This document shows positions 1 to 11,342 of a stretch of DNA of 59,005 nucleotides, in pieces. Each line of letters begins with the position of its first letter. Position 1 is the first letter of the stretch. The DNA is from Coprinus comatus (Eukaryota > Basidiomycota > Agaricomycetes > Agaricales > Agaricaceae), in contig JAWPGT010000113.1 in the NCBI GenBank assembly GCA_034638255.1, forward strand, positions 1 to 59,005, in the 5' to 3' direction. Position numbers and translations under genes: made by a program. The notes below the pieces were generated by a model. That model did not search any database. It saw only the letters and a list, made by a program, of their open reading frames with translations, and was not told the DNA's origin.

Positions 1-919
1 CTTGAGGCCTCAAGACGGTTGAAGAAGCCGGTGATCTGGTTGGTGACATGAAGGTCATCGAAAGCTCCTCATTGTACTTGAAGTCCACACGCCAGATAGA
101 GAAGCCAGTGGGGTCGTAACTGCACTCATAGTCAGTAACAGGACAAATCAAAAACGTACAATTGGGCTCACTTTTGGTAGAACCACTCAATGGCACCATC
201 AGCTCCGCGGGTTGTCCTTGTTGGAGTAGGCACGCTTCCAGTCCTCGAGGTTGAAGGTTGATTTTGGGAGATCGTCGAGGGGGGTTCTTGACCTTGGGCT
301 CAGGAGGGACATCGGGCTCCTCGGCATCATCGGCCTCCTCCTTCTTGGGCTTCTTCTCAGCCTTCTCAGCCTTGGGGGCAGCAGGCTTTTTCCTTCTTCT
401 CCTTAGGAGCGGGGAGCGAAGCTGACAACCTTCTCCGTGTAAATTGATCTCGCCGAAGATTTCCTTTGAGTGTGGGCTGGTTGGCAACAGTTTCAAGGTG
501 ACGGATCTGAGCCCATTGGTCAACAAGAGCAGTCTCCTCAGCGGTGTTGGCGAGAAGGCCAGAGTTGGGTGCAAGGCCGGCAACTAAAAAGATTAATTAA
601 TTAAAAAGATCGATAAGATAAGCGAAAAAAAAGATTTACGATAGCGGGCAATGGCGGCACCCTCGAAGACGTTGAGGCCGTTGGCACTCTCGAAAGCGGG
701 GACCTTGCCAAGAGGGAATTTGGCCAGGAAATTGGGGTCGGCGTTGGTGACACCAAACTCGAAGGGAGCGATGGTGATCTCCAAGTTGCCCAAGGCGGCA
801 ACAGACCTGATCTGATGTGAGAGTTACAATTATATTTAAACGGCATATTTGGAGAATAAACGTACGATGCGGGCCTTGTGAGTGGAGGGCGGGGTGTAGA
901 GAGTGCCAATGGGTGCCAT
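1..919 (-). pseudogene. eEF1B-gamma (translation elongation factor 1 gamma), degenerate and cut by window edge
   Basis: In an intact gene this protein is the structural gamma subunit of the eEF1B exchange factor that recharges eEF1A with GTP. Exon 1 starts at an ATG at 919 (MAPIGTLYTPPSTHKAR), followed by a GST-N-like exon ([33 protein letters not shown]) and an exon starting LAGLAPNSGLLANTAEETAL. There the reading jumps from VDQWAQ straight to IRHLETVANQPTLK, so roughly 100 residues of the usual GST-C domain are absent. Downstream, the acidic/lysine linker and the C-terminal domain (FNLEDWKRAYSNKD, DPTGFSIWRVDFKYNEEL) are recognisable only in alternating frames: I see extra bases near 273 (a C run) and near 205-210, and another shift near 40. 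Introns are kept, so this is not a processed copy. It continues beyond position 1. Neighbouring genes read cleanly, so I favour a pseudogene over assembly error. Confidence 0.8.
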
Positions 920-1442
920 TTTGAGGATTTTTGGAGGAGAGATGAGATTTTAATTGCTGAGATCTCTATTATCAGCAAAATTTGAGGTCACGTTGACTCA
1001 TTAGGGCAGGTTCGGCAATCCCTCATCTAATCGATGTCATCTGATCCGTTGACAGCCTCAGTTTTTTTCTTTCAGCTGCCAGCATGCATAGTAATATCCG
1101 GATAAGGTGAACGTTCATAAAATACTCTCGACTACATACGACAAACGATGTATATACGCTAATGGAACATCTGTAACAAACATCGTCAGCGGCATGTCAT
1201 ACAATGTATATGGAGCAAAAATAGTCAGAAAGCAGTAGTCTCGACACAATGATTAAGACAGGGATAACTGATATAAAATATTCTCTTCATTCAGAGATAA
1301 AAGAAACAACTACTCACTCCTGTGAAGAATCTTCCAATTGCGATGGTGGTCAGGAAGAAGAGACGCGTCACACAATTTTCCTTTTTTTACTCGGTGGTTA
1401 GGGCCGGTCGTTTCGTTTCTCAAAATACTACACTACATTTGT
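920..1442. other. Intergenic region
   Basis: I see no supported gene, repeat or RNA here. It separates the eEF1B-gamma remnant from the 3' end of the NmrA-like gene. Confidence 0.5.
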
Positions 1443-2345
1443 CTACCCCAGGAAATCACTTACTCCCTTCTTGATAAACGCATCCAATCCCTCTTCAATA
1501 GGAGTATCCCCTCCTATTATGTCAATTCCGAGCCCAGCTGCATCTTCACGGTCAACCAACAATGCCAGAGTTTTGGCAACGTCCTCACGCTAGCACACAA
1601 CATGTTAGCCCTACCTGACAACACTTCAAAATTTGCTCACCGAGATTGTCGACGACAAATGGGTCCTTCCAATTGTCGCCTTCCCAGTACCCTCGTCGTT
1701 GGTCAGACCTCCTGGCCTCAACATGGTCCATTTAAACCCAGTTCTACCGGTAAGATTCTTGTCAGCCTCATATTTCCATTGCATATATGCGGATATAACA
1801 CTTCGTATCAACGTCGATCGCTTAATATCATCCTCGTTCTGGATATATGCGCTTCAGATCGTGCATATGAGCGTTGCAAACGGAAACCATCACCCACATA
1901 ATGTTCTGGAATCTTTTCAGGATCCCTTACATCCACTGCCGAAACCAACACCAAACGAGGTCTCTTGCCTTTCACTTGTTCAATCGCATCAAATGTCTTG
2001 ATTGCTCCTTCATAATCAACCTTCTTGGTCCTCTCTTCTCCTCCTTGACCGCCTGCTCCCGCAGAGAAATAAACGACATCTTTACCTTCAAATGCAGATG
2101 CAAGCTCGGTAATAGGTGAATCCTCTAAGGACAGAACAACTGGATTTGCCCCGACCTCTTTGATGTCCTTGGCATGTTCGGGGTTGCGAATAATAGAGGC
2201 AACATTATGCTTTGGAGCTAGTAAGCGGGCAAGCCGGAGGGACACCTGCGTTCAAGAGTTCCGTGAGCAATCTATTCAACCGAGAAACACTTGATGGACA
2301 ACAAACATTCCCGTGGCCTCCAACAATGATAACGTTCTTGCTCAT
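1443..2345 (-). CDS. NmrA-like NAD(P)-binding (atypical SDR) protein
   Basis: Predicted cytosolic NAD(P)-binding Rossmann-fold protein of the atypical short-chain dehydrogenase/NmrA type; its substrate cannot be read from sequence. Four exons join cleanly. Exon 1 (MSKNVIIVGGHGN) holds the start of the glycine-rich dinucleotide loop. Exon 2 continues VSLRLARLLAPKHNVASIIR, then DSPITELASAFEGKDVVYFSAGAG and RPRLVLVSAVDVRDPEKIP. Exon 3 carries YMQWKYEADKNL (YxxxK-like) and WTMLRPGGLTNDEGTG. Exon 4 runs from REDVAKTLALLVDREDAAGLG to DAFIKKGVSDFLG and a TAG stop. Introns: about 2246-2305, 1841-1892 and 1597-1640. At roughly 235 residues the length suits the family. A GTAAGT near the last codons could act as a donor, but the family usually ends at this place, so I kept the stop at 1443. 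Confidence 0.82.
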
Positions 2346-2721
2346 TGGATATATGCGTCGTGGAAAGGAAGGAAGGGGCATAAAAGACCTAGTTCTCTCA
2401 TCGGTCTGTTCTTGATGACGTCATGATCATGTGGGTTCAAAGGAAGTGAGATACTTTTTGCGACATCCTCTAGTACTTTTAGGGTGTGCGCGCCAGTGAT
2501 CCCAATGAGCCATTGGTATGACTTGCATAAAACATCCATAAGTGGATGTCTGAACGTCAGAACGGACAAGACTGAAGTTGATCTCTTACAGGTTCTATGC
2601 CAGTATGGAGCTAAACTTTGTATTCAATCTTGTTTCAACTTTCAATGAAAGGTAAGAGAACAAATTAATCATAGTATACATCTATATAACATGTGGCAGA
2701 ACCAAAACAAGTTCAATAGGT
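2346..2721. other. Intergenic region
   Basis: No supported gene. It holds the 5' flank of the NmrA-like gene and the 3' flank of the monooxygenase, which are co-oriented. Confidence 0.5.
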
Positions 2722-4989
2722 CTAACAGCGCAGACCAATTTCCTGTGCTTTAATCTGCATAGCCTATAATGATTGTAGTGCAACTTAACAATCAATCAGC
2801 GGAAACTTGGAATAATAAGAGGACATACCACCTGCTTGGATCCATATCTGACGATCTGATATCCACCAGCGCAGATCCAAAGCTATAATGAAGTTTGTGT
2901 TTAACAAAACGTACACTTAAACTCAAGAAATTCAAACTCACTCCTGGATGTCCGGTAGGTCTGTATACTCCACAAAGTTCTCCTTCGCTGTCTAATCCCC
3001 AGATATCCGAACCAGCACGCTTAATTGTTTCTTCACCAAAAACTTTAGTCATGGTTCCTCGTATATGGTTATAGCCAGTTCTACACGACGTCAGACTTAG
3101 TGTCACCTAGAAGTGTTGGAAATTATACGTACGCAAATACCACAATATCTGCTGGAACCTCCGATCCATCACTCATTACTACGGATTCCTCCTTCATACT
3201 GGCAACCTCAACACCATACTTGACTTTGACTCGATCTGTGAGCACAAGCTTAGAAAAGCCTACATCAAGCACTGCATATCGTATAAGTAGACTTTTCCGG
3301 GCATTGTATATAAGTAACACTTACTGAAACCTAAAGGAATAAATGGTTCTATTCAGAAAATCGGCGACAGTCAGTGTCACAGATTATACATACCTGCATA
3401 TTTCTCCAATACTTGGAAAGCAATTCCTTCTCCATCTTCACCATCGTCTACGATCATTCCCTTCTCCTTCAGTCGTCTATACAGTTCGGCATACTTACCA
3501 CTTTCACCACCTCCCCCAGCCTTAATCGATTTACTGATATGACGTGCCAACCTTAGAGGAATAGAGCTAAATTTAAAATCTGAAACCGGGATTGGTATCG
3601 AATCATCATCTGGATAATAATGAGTCAACAGTCCCCTTATTACTTCGACTGGGATCAACGTTGATTTTGAACGTTGAATCACAGTTATACTTTCGGCACA
3701 AGTTGATAAATCCAAACAAATATCTCCAGCAGTGTTTCCTACACCAACCACTACCACACGTTTCCCAGAAAATGGTTCAGGTCGTTTATATTCCCCACCA
3801 TGCATGATTGTACCTTTGAAATTACTGCGATTTGGTATTTCAGGCATTTTTGGAGTTCCCAAGGTACCCATGCATAGAATAATATGTGATGGATTGAGAG
3901 TGACGAGTTCGCCTGCGTGATCGATTGTAATTGTCCATTGCTTTTTGATATCGTCGTAAATGGGGTAAGAGTCTTCAATGGGTTTAGAATTCGTCCAGTA
4001 TACGAGGTCTTGACTTTGTGCATAGAATTCGATCCAGTCGGCGAGTTTATCTTTAGGTGTATGAAATGGCCAATTCATTGGAAATCGTTGATATAGAACT
4101 ATAGTAACAGAGTATCAATATTAGTTTGTTTCAAAGTTCCAGACGCCAAGCCTACTCCTCGGAAATAGCATGGGGGGGGGGGGGGGGGGGGGGGGGTAGG
4201 AAAATACGTACACGAGTCATGCATCCGAGGAGTATGTAAAGTTAATGAATCATATCGATTTCTCCATGTATCTCCTAAGCGAGGTTTAGCTTCAATCATC
4301 AATGTAGGGATATTCATCTGTTTGAAACGAGCAGCCATCATAACTCCAGTTTGACTTCCACCAACTAATTAAATAAAAATAAAAATAAAAATCATATTTT
4401 TAGGTTGGTAACTTGACGCGATGAGATTGTATATTGACGACTTACTGATTATAACATGTGGATTTGTTTCAATTTCCCTTTTCCTATCGTTGAGTACTTT
4501 CCCCCAAGGAATAGTGTGTCCACCATAGGTACCCATCTCTCGGGATACCTCTTCATGACCCTTGATATCAGAAGCAATCATATAAACCACTAGCGCTTTC
4601 CAAATCCCATCATTACTATTATCTTGGATAAGGTGGACATATCCCTGACCCCATTGAACATCAGTTTCGAATATAAATCCAGACCCTACACCTTCGGATA
4701 AATTCCCAATCTGACTCCGTTCTGGGGATAGATGTGTACGTGTGTCAATTTGGAATTTGGAGAATGATGATGATGGTTTATTTTTGAATCCGTTAGAGAT
4801 ATGTTGTTTGACATTCTCTCTTCCTTCAATAGTACGATTATCCCAAGTGAAGATTTGACTTTCACGAAGCCAACCGTTTTGAATGATACATTGAGAAGCT
4901 GCATGAGCATCTTTCTCTTGTAAAGCATTCGCGAATCGTGAGAGCCAAGTAGAAACAACGGATGTGGTTTCGAAAGTTGGTAAACCCAT
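2722..4989 (-). CDS. FAD-dependent monooxygenase with N-terminal NTF2-like domain
   Basis: Predicted flavin-containing monooxygenase-like oxidoreductase, likely using FAD and NADPH; substrate unknown. The start is the ATG at 4989 (MGLPTFETTSVVSTWLSRF). Residues 1-180 resemble a SnoaL/NTF2-like domain (ENVKQHISNGF, DVQWGQGYVHL). An intron at 4365-4446 leads into the FAD-binding loop (IIIGGSQTGVMMAARFK, then GDTWRNRYDSLTLHTPRMH). The next exon has FPMNWPFHTPKDKLADWIEF and the NADPH loop VVVVGVGNTAGDICLDLS. C-terminal exons read LDVGFSKLVLTDRVKVKYG, ATGYNHIRGTMTKVFGEE, LWICAGGYQIVRYGSKQV and AMQIKAQEIGLRC, then TAG. The joints need a 6-nt exon at 3325-3330. The intron after TPRMHDS holds a run of 25 G on the plus strand. 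Length is about 600 residues and no break is seen, so it is probably functional. Confidence 0.85.
3325..3330 (-). other. 6-nt microexon of the FAD monooxygenase
   Basis: Reading minus strand, CCTTTAG precedes GTTTCA, which is followed by GTAAGTG. Including just these six bases joins ...LEKYAG to MLDVGFSKLV in frame. Skipping it also keeps frame but loses two residues; retaining the next intron brings an in-frame stop. Confidence 0.55.
4172..4196. repeat. Poly-G homopolymer (25 bases) inside an intron
   Basis: An uninterrupted run of 25 G on the plus strand, inside the ~110-bp intron of the monooxygenase, on the 3' side of its GTACGT donor. Its length may be uncertain in the assembly. Confidence 0.9.
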
Positions 4990-5189
4990 TTTATATGAGG
5001 TTGTGATTTCTTGTGAAGTGTGTGTTGATAAATGAAGAAGAGGGGAATGGGAAAGGTAGTTAGATAGTCAGAACTATTCAAGTACTCGAGCTTTTATGTA
5101 TGTGGTTCCCAAGTTTCACTCGCAGGATGAACCCTGTAACACATGATCTATAATTCTGGGTAACACCTCTATAACGCCAATCGCATAGG

Positions 5190-6050
5190 GTGAGCCAAGT
5201 TAGGAGAGAGAACGGGTACTGGTTAGTACTAGTTTTTGAGTTAAAGATAGTCCATGGTACCTTATCAATGTGTGATTTCTGTTTATATATTCATGTCCGT
5301 GGAGTATGTCACATCAGAGATATTCCCAAGGATCCAAGACGGTGTTGCAGCGTGTCCTGGAGTAGATTATAACAGGTTTTTGCAGGGTATTGGAAACCTA
5401 CTGATTAAAGTGATAGATCGCAGTGATCACAACCCACACTCTCCCGGTACAACTGTCTAGTGATTGTACCTACTACCGTAAAGCTATCTAGTCAAAACCA
5501 GCGCAGAACAGGCATTGTAATAGTAATGAATACTTGAAGTCCTGACGACATGGTGTAAGTATCTCATATCATCTCTTTGAAGCGATACGGATACTTTGAG
5601 CACAGTTATGAGTCTGCATGCCCGGCCCATCTTTGAAGGCACAATTCCTTCAAAGGACTTGACCCTAGCTGTGCCACACTCTAGCGATGGGAACTTGGTG
5701 GAGCGTGTTCAGGGGGTGATTGATAGGGCAGGGTATAACTTGCATATGTATAGACTTTCGGCCTGGTCTTTGATCGGATACTACATAGATGGGAGAAATA
5801 GTCCTTTACGGAGTGTCTCCGTCTTAGTTGAGGACTTCGGGCTTTGGGTTCATGCGATGAGTCAAAGGATGGTATGTAATTTTTTGTCCATCACGTCCAT
5901 ATTATATCGCACTACCCACCAGCATAAGGCTGTGGGTTAGAAACGTTCAATGAGCCAATGCACGAGATACGACTTATGGTACCATAGTGGTGCCTGTAGC
6001 ATTCTGTCCTGAAATCGGGTCCATCCATTCTGCTCATAAAAAAGGACTGT
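5190..6050 (+). other. Orphan reading frames, gene uncertain
   Basis: Two open stretches lie here. One at 5254-5460 reads ...FLQGIGNLLIKVIDRSDHN. The other at 5608-5873 begins MSLHARPIFEGTIPSKDLTL and contains LVERVQGVIDRAGYNLHMYR, ending at a GTATGT donor-like site. The shared GVIDRxxxN / KVIDRSDHN stretch hints that they could be related pieces. I do not recognise a family and cannot assemble a complete gene, so this is an uncharacterised region and not a confirmed CDS. Confidence 0.25.
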
Positions 6051-6109
6051 TAATAATCTTAAGTATTGAAAATTTATTATTACTAGCGAATGTTTAAAAC
6101 AAGGTTTGA

Positions 6110-7213
6110 ATTTAGAACTTCACTGGTCGTACACCGTATCGAATATGTAACACTCTCCTGCTAGAGAATGTGCCAAAACAATCCGCCCTATGCCTGGTTC
6201 CACCCCAACGCAATGGGATATTCATACGTTATAATATCAATGAAATCCGGATGAAAATATAGAAATGTGGATGGGGTAAAAACAATGTCTCCTTTGTTAG
6301 AATCCAAAGTTTTTTTTACCAAGTAAGATATTCTTTGGTGGTCTTGCATCGGCAAACATCCGCAACAGCCGGAATTGATTGTGCCGACAATAAGTGAGCT
6401 CCATGTAGTCCTCAAAGGACCAAAGGGGGGAGATGTAAAGACCTAGATCGCAAGGAATCAGTTGAAGGGGAAGGAGAGTTGTTTCCTTGTCATGGTTAAG
6501 AAGTTGCGCGATACTGTAAATATGAACGCAGGTACGAAAAGTTAAAACAATATGGTCGGTTGTCGCATAAAGTTTACACTACACGGTTCCATGTCAGTCA
6601 TAATGCCGCCTGTATATATTGGGCATTCAACCGCGCTTACAATGTGCAAATTGTTTTCAAGATACACTTACAAAAAAAATACCTTTACAAAATTTATTTT
6701 CGTTGTCAAAATACTGGGTAATCGATAGGGACACCTCGTCGGTCAGAATCTCCATCAGGGCCCGTAGTCTCCTTAAGACCCATCGTTGCAGTTCTGCAAC
6801 GGAGTAGTCTCTCATAGACTTCTCCATCCGTCCTCCTCCTGGAATCGACGAGAGGTGTTTAGCTAGGGACAGCCATAACTGTTTTGACTTTGTAGCTTGA
6901 TACCATGTTCGGCATATCTACAATTTCAAGTTGAACATTTGTGGATGAATACGAGGACATCTTGCTTAAGACATACCAGGCTGGCATTTAGGAGATCCTT
7001 CCAGTGGAGATATTTGAGTACTTCAGTGTGTAATTCAGACGGCAATAGTTGTATGTGTGATGTGGGTAGTTCGGGCAGTGGCTTTGGTGTTTTGGCGCCT
7101 GACTGATTACATTCACTGTTAGAACATGGTTGGTGGTCACTCCGAAAAGACAAAGGTAAATCAAGCAGAACCGGCACACGTGAGAGGACCCAAGCTGTGA
7201 GCCTTTGTGCCAT
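6110..7213 (-). pseudogene. F-box protein pseudogene, copy 1
   Basis: Minus-strand remnant of an F-box protein (substrate adaptor of SCF ubiquitin ligases in intact form). It begins MAQRLTAWVLSRVPVLLDL at 7213 and contains the F-box core LLPSELHTEVLKYLHWKDLL. After an intron it continues KSKQLWLSLAKHL and DYSVAELQRWVLRRLR. The segment after RRLRAL is collapsed relative to copy 2 (44690-47483). The C-terminal part is in broken frames: GDIVFTPSTFLYFHPDFIDI in one frame, GVEPGIGRIVLA in another. Stops and frameshifts make a functional product unlikely. A foldback MITE lies directly upstream. Confidence 0.7.
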
Positions 7214-7259
7214 TCACAGAAACAGGAGTTTAACGAAAGAATCAGGAACAACTACTATC

Positions 7260-7837
7260 CACTACGCTGTGGAAACAAAAATTCACATGGATTATCAAAA
7301 CAATAACTTGATATTAATGAAAAGTCATCCTTAATAATTCCTCTCAAATATTGTATATTTTTTCTGAAGTACTTCAAAATAAAGAAATGATCATGTGGAT
7401 AGATTATTAAAACATTATTATGAATTTTTTGTGATTTGAGATTTTGATAATATCACAAAAGTGTTTTATAAACACTACAATAATTAGAGTAGAATATTGT
7501 AATATCATTTGGTTTTTGATTTAATTTTTTTAGTAGTCTTAAAATAAATATGTGTGCTAAAAAAAACTTTTTAAATCAGGATTTAATAATATTACAATTT
7601 TCTATCCCAATTATTGTACTTCTACCAAGAAAACTATTATAATATTATCAAAACATTAGATGACAAAAACTTCAAGATAGTTTTTCAATAATGTGTTGGA
7701 ATAATCTTTTGTCTATTTTGAAGAACTTAAGAAAAAAATGTACAATAATCTACAGGAATTATTAAACATGAATATTCAATAATGTTACATTGTTGTTTTT
7801 GATAATTTATGTGGATTTTTGTTTCTAGGGTGTAGTG
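7260..7837. mobile_element. Foldback MITE, family A, copy 1
   Basis: AT-rich 578-bp element. Left end CACTACGCTGTGGAAAC and right end (reverse complement) CACTACACCCTAGAAAC. The similarity extends through most of each ~250-bp arm, so a single strand could fold into one long imperfect hairpin. It is flanked on both sides by TATC (7256-7259 and 7838-7841), a probable 4-bp target duplication. A second copy lies at 46354-46929 in the opposite orientation. No coding capacity. Confidence 0.8.
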
Positions 7838-8216
7838 TATCATTGACCAGATGTTCGTTTTTCCCACAAGTTCGTTTCGTAACGGTGCGCATGATCGTGA
7901 CCATCATTGATAATTCAAACTCCGCAGGCTGATTTTGACCGACACGCAACACCAAGTTATTTTAAGCACAGATCATATCAAAGCGATCATTACGATCAAA
8001 TTAATTGATAATCCGCTATGCCGGCCTCGGCAAGAGTGACAATGTACCAAAAAGTCAGTCCTTCAGTTTATTGAATTTTGGCAAACGAATTTATAGAATA
8101 GCGTACATAAGGTCCTGGATTTGAAATACCAAACAAGAAATAGAGTATGTTGGATGACGGTGTTTTAAAAATCAAAATACGAACTTGTGGGAAAAACGAA
8201 CATCTGGTCAATGATA
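7838..8216. mobile_element. MITE, family B, with perfect terminal inverted repeats
   Basis: 379-bp non-coding element whose ends are perfect inverted repeats of at least 35 bp: TATCATTGACCAGATGTTCG at left, mirrored by ...ACATCTGGTCAATGATA at right. If TA is the target duplication, the element proper starts TCATTGACC. MITE A touches its left edge and shares the TATC, so A probably inserted at the border of B. Confidence 0.8.
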
Positions 8217-9785
8217 GTAACCTCCGTGTTGAATTCAACATTCAACGTGGGAATTATATTCCAATCAACTCGTGATTAATGAGTTCGGTGTGAGAGAATA
8301 ACAGGAGTGATAGAGTGGAATCAGGTCGAAAAGTCTAGATGTATCTTCAAAAGCATCATTTTTTATTGCTAACTTGAGGATGAGCAAGATGACAGAGTTC
8401 TGGTACGGTTCGTGCAGTCATCACAATTCATAATTAATAGTTTTATGCGTCACTCAGTGTTTAGTACTTACCCCTATACCTGAGGGTTAGGTTCTAGTAC
8501 GACAACAAAGCAAGTTTATTATTACACGCGAGAGTGGTAGTGACGGACAAACAGCTATAACAGGTTCAGTGTGGGGTAACGTGTGGGTGTGTGAGTGTAC
8601 GAATAGTGCAAGCCAAAACCACAAAAAAAACGAATTACGAACTTCATTATCTTTCTCTGGTCCTCGCAAAGCGTAAAGCGTGTGACCGCAACAAACCGAT
8701 CAGATCAATCACTCAAACACGTGACTGAATCTCTTATAAACCCCAATCCAAAATTTTCGTTTCTTTGATTCTTCCAGTTTCAAAAACGCCAATGATGATA
8801 ACCACAGGTGCAAAGAGCTGATTTGTGTTGTTGTGTCTCATGTTTTATATGCTTCACTGTATATATTACGTGGTTGACTTGCAATAACCACTGATCTCGT
8901 CCGTTCGGCACCAACCTTACCTTGTTATACTTAAAGGGACGGGCTTAAAACTATCTGATGGCGTCTTCAATTTTTTCTTATATCTTATGTTGATCGGTTA
9001 CCGCCTGTCTCTATGCTGTGTCATGTATTGCGCAATGTCAATGATAACTTCTTTTTATTTGAAAATCATATCATGTGGATGAATTGAGGCCCAACTTCAG
9101 GCTTGCGGTGTTAAGAGGATGTCGATGATGATACAGATAATGCATTCGCCTGCACTATGTAATGTATGTCAAGTATGAATTAGTCTCGGTTTGATCTGGC
9201 TTAGTGGGTCCAGGTGGTTCCCCTGCCCATTCGTTTGTCGAGGTATCAGCTAGAAGTTTTACCATTGACATTTGTTTACTACTCCTTTACGTTCTCCTGC
9301 CTACACGCGTATGATAGAAGCATCATGGCGTCATCAATGGTAGGTTCTCCAAGTGGGTTTAGAAGACTCGGTTGGAAGATATGTCATTTTCGCTCCGTTT
9401 TTCGCACGTTTTTCGCATTAAGATCCGAAATTTGTCGTTATTCGCCTTAAATGTGTGGATCTAGGTGTTAATCACAATGTACTATTAAATTGATTCAAAC
9501 AAACGGGAGTAAGAACAAAGGATGTAGTAGAAAAGAAAAGTAAAATCGGAAGTAAACGAAATAAAATTTTGTCGTTAAATCATCAAAAAGAATGAAATCA
9601 GGATATTCTTCAATCATACTTGTGGTATACTGGTTGTTCAATCCATGGCCACCACTCGTCATATCAAAGTCAAAAAGTTCAAAAAAAAAAAAAAGCAAAA
9701 CCGATCAGAAATCGAAATTCCACATGCTACAAACTCCAAAACGTTCCCAAATCCAAAAAGGTCCAAAACACCAAGTATCCGAGCT
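8217..9785. other. Intergenic region, no gene seen
   Basis: About 1.6 kb between MITE B and the 3' end of the SUR7/PalI gene. Open stretches here are short and lack recognisable motifs or plausible splice joins. Confidence 0.5.
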
Positions 9786-11122
9786 TTAAGCAGTAGTCTT
9801 CTTACCAAATTTATCCTTCAATTTTCCCATAAATCCCTGATTCTGTTGAACAGCAGGAGTGACGGGAGGAATTTGAGAAGCGCCAGTAACTTCTTTTTCA
9901 TGAGTAGCATCAGCGGCAGCGGCAGCAGCTTCAGCTTCCTTTGCACGAGTAGCAGCTTCAAGGTTTGCAGCTTTACGATGAGCACGTGTATCTCTGAGAC
10001 GTCCGAAGAAGACTGAAAGACCCCCGAGGAATAGAAGGATGAATGAGACGAAAGTTACCCAGAGACCTGTTTTTTTGGAATTTAATTTTAGGAAAGTTTA
10101 TGTCAGTGACGGAGTTCGTGGGAGTAATGTGAGACAGGAATGAATGGAAGAAATTAAAACCCGGGATTGACAGTCCGAATGATGGATTGGTGCCTTTAGC
10201 GTCATTGCATGGCACCATAGGGTTCTTGACGGGATTGAACAATGATGAATGTAAAAAGAAAAAGGGCGTGATGTGCGGGGCGGAAAATTCTTTGTGCAGT
10301 CAAAACGGAGGACAAGGGAAAAGAAGGGGGAGCAAAATGGAAAACGGGGGAAAAGGAGAGGAATAAGACTGACCTGGAGCGGTAATAGTGCGTGCACTAA
10401 CATCAAGTTTGTTGAATTGATGTTTGGCCCAAGCGAAGAGAATAATGTCGATCAACCAAGAAATAAAAGTGAGGAATGACGCAAGCCATGCTGTGATGAA
10501 AGCGACCAATGCTACGACCGTATTTTCAGAAAGGGACAGGGTCAATGCGACTAATGAGACAGCAGTGGCTGCAATAATGGTGGTGTGTGAGAATCAATTT
10601 GAAAAAATATTGATAATAGGGTTATACTGACCAACAGGGTGAACGGCGAGACCGCGAGTCCAAGATGAAGAAATTGTCACTTCATTTGTGTGTTCAGGAT
10701 CGGTGACAGTAACACTGTAGGCATAACCTGAAATAAAATGAGGGTGGGAAGGAAGGTAGAGAACACGAGGCAAACTTACCAGTCTTGGAACATGTGCGGT
10801 CGTCATCGCGGTTGTAGTAACAAGGTGACCTTGAAAAAATTAGCCCAAAAACGCGGTTTAATAGATGAACAGCCCGTGTACCAGATGCCAAACTATTATT
10901 AGAGCCAGTCAGCATGAAAACCAATAGAATAAAATAAAAATACAAAAAACTGACGCGTAGTTGTGTCATGACATTCTGACCGTCTTCAAGTGCGAGCTCA
11001 TCGAAGTGTGTGCGGGAGATATCGAGTGCCGGGAGGTAAGGCAGAGAGATCGAGACGATAAAGTTGAGCACGAAGGCAGCAAAGATGAGTAAAGCTCCTG
11101 GGATACAGAAAAGGCGTGCCAT
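9786..11122 (-). CDS. SUR7/PalI family membrane protein
   Basis: Predicted four-pass plasma-membrane protein of the SUR7/PalI (Rim9-like) family; fungal members act at eisosomes or in ambient-pH signalling. It starts MARLFCIPGALLIFAAFVLN at 11122, which is transmembrane segment 1. A luminal loop has the claudin-like FGIWSPCYYN...TCSKTG pattern. Transmembrane segments 2 and 3 are AATAVSLVALTLSLS and VALVAFITAWLASFLTFISW with ...IDIILFAW; segment 4 is LWVTFVSFILLFLGGLSVFF. A basic/alanine-rich cytosolic tail ends KLKDKFGKKTTA. Six exons join in frame, including an 11-nt exon at 10882-10892; the last exon is 9786-10066. Length is about 270 residues. It is divergent from the AP-1 beta gene, sharing a promoter region of about 220 bp. 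Confidence 0.85.
10882..10892 (-). other. 11-nt microexon of the SUR7/PalI gene
   Basis: Minus strand: AATAG, then TTTGGCATCTG, then GTACACG. Including these 11 bases joins MTQLR to FGIWSPCYYN, restoring the tryptophan/cysteine loop motif of the family. Confidence 0.65.
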
Positions 11123-11342
11123 GGCGGTGAGAGGTAGGAGATAAGCAAAACAAAGAAGCAAATGAACCTTTTGTACTTTGGTGGAGACAAGCTAGCCCAA
11201 ATCTCGATTGTGAATTACATAAATATAATAATGGTGGCCACGTTCCGGAGAGAATTGAATATATTCGAAGCGAATTGTAGTCCGAATATTGCACGGCCAA
11301 AACGGGTAATTGATTGATCTCCCTCTCCTGTATATTTCCTTC

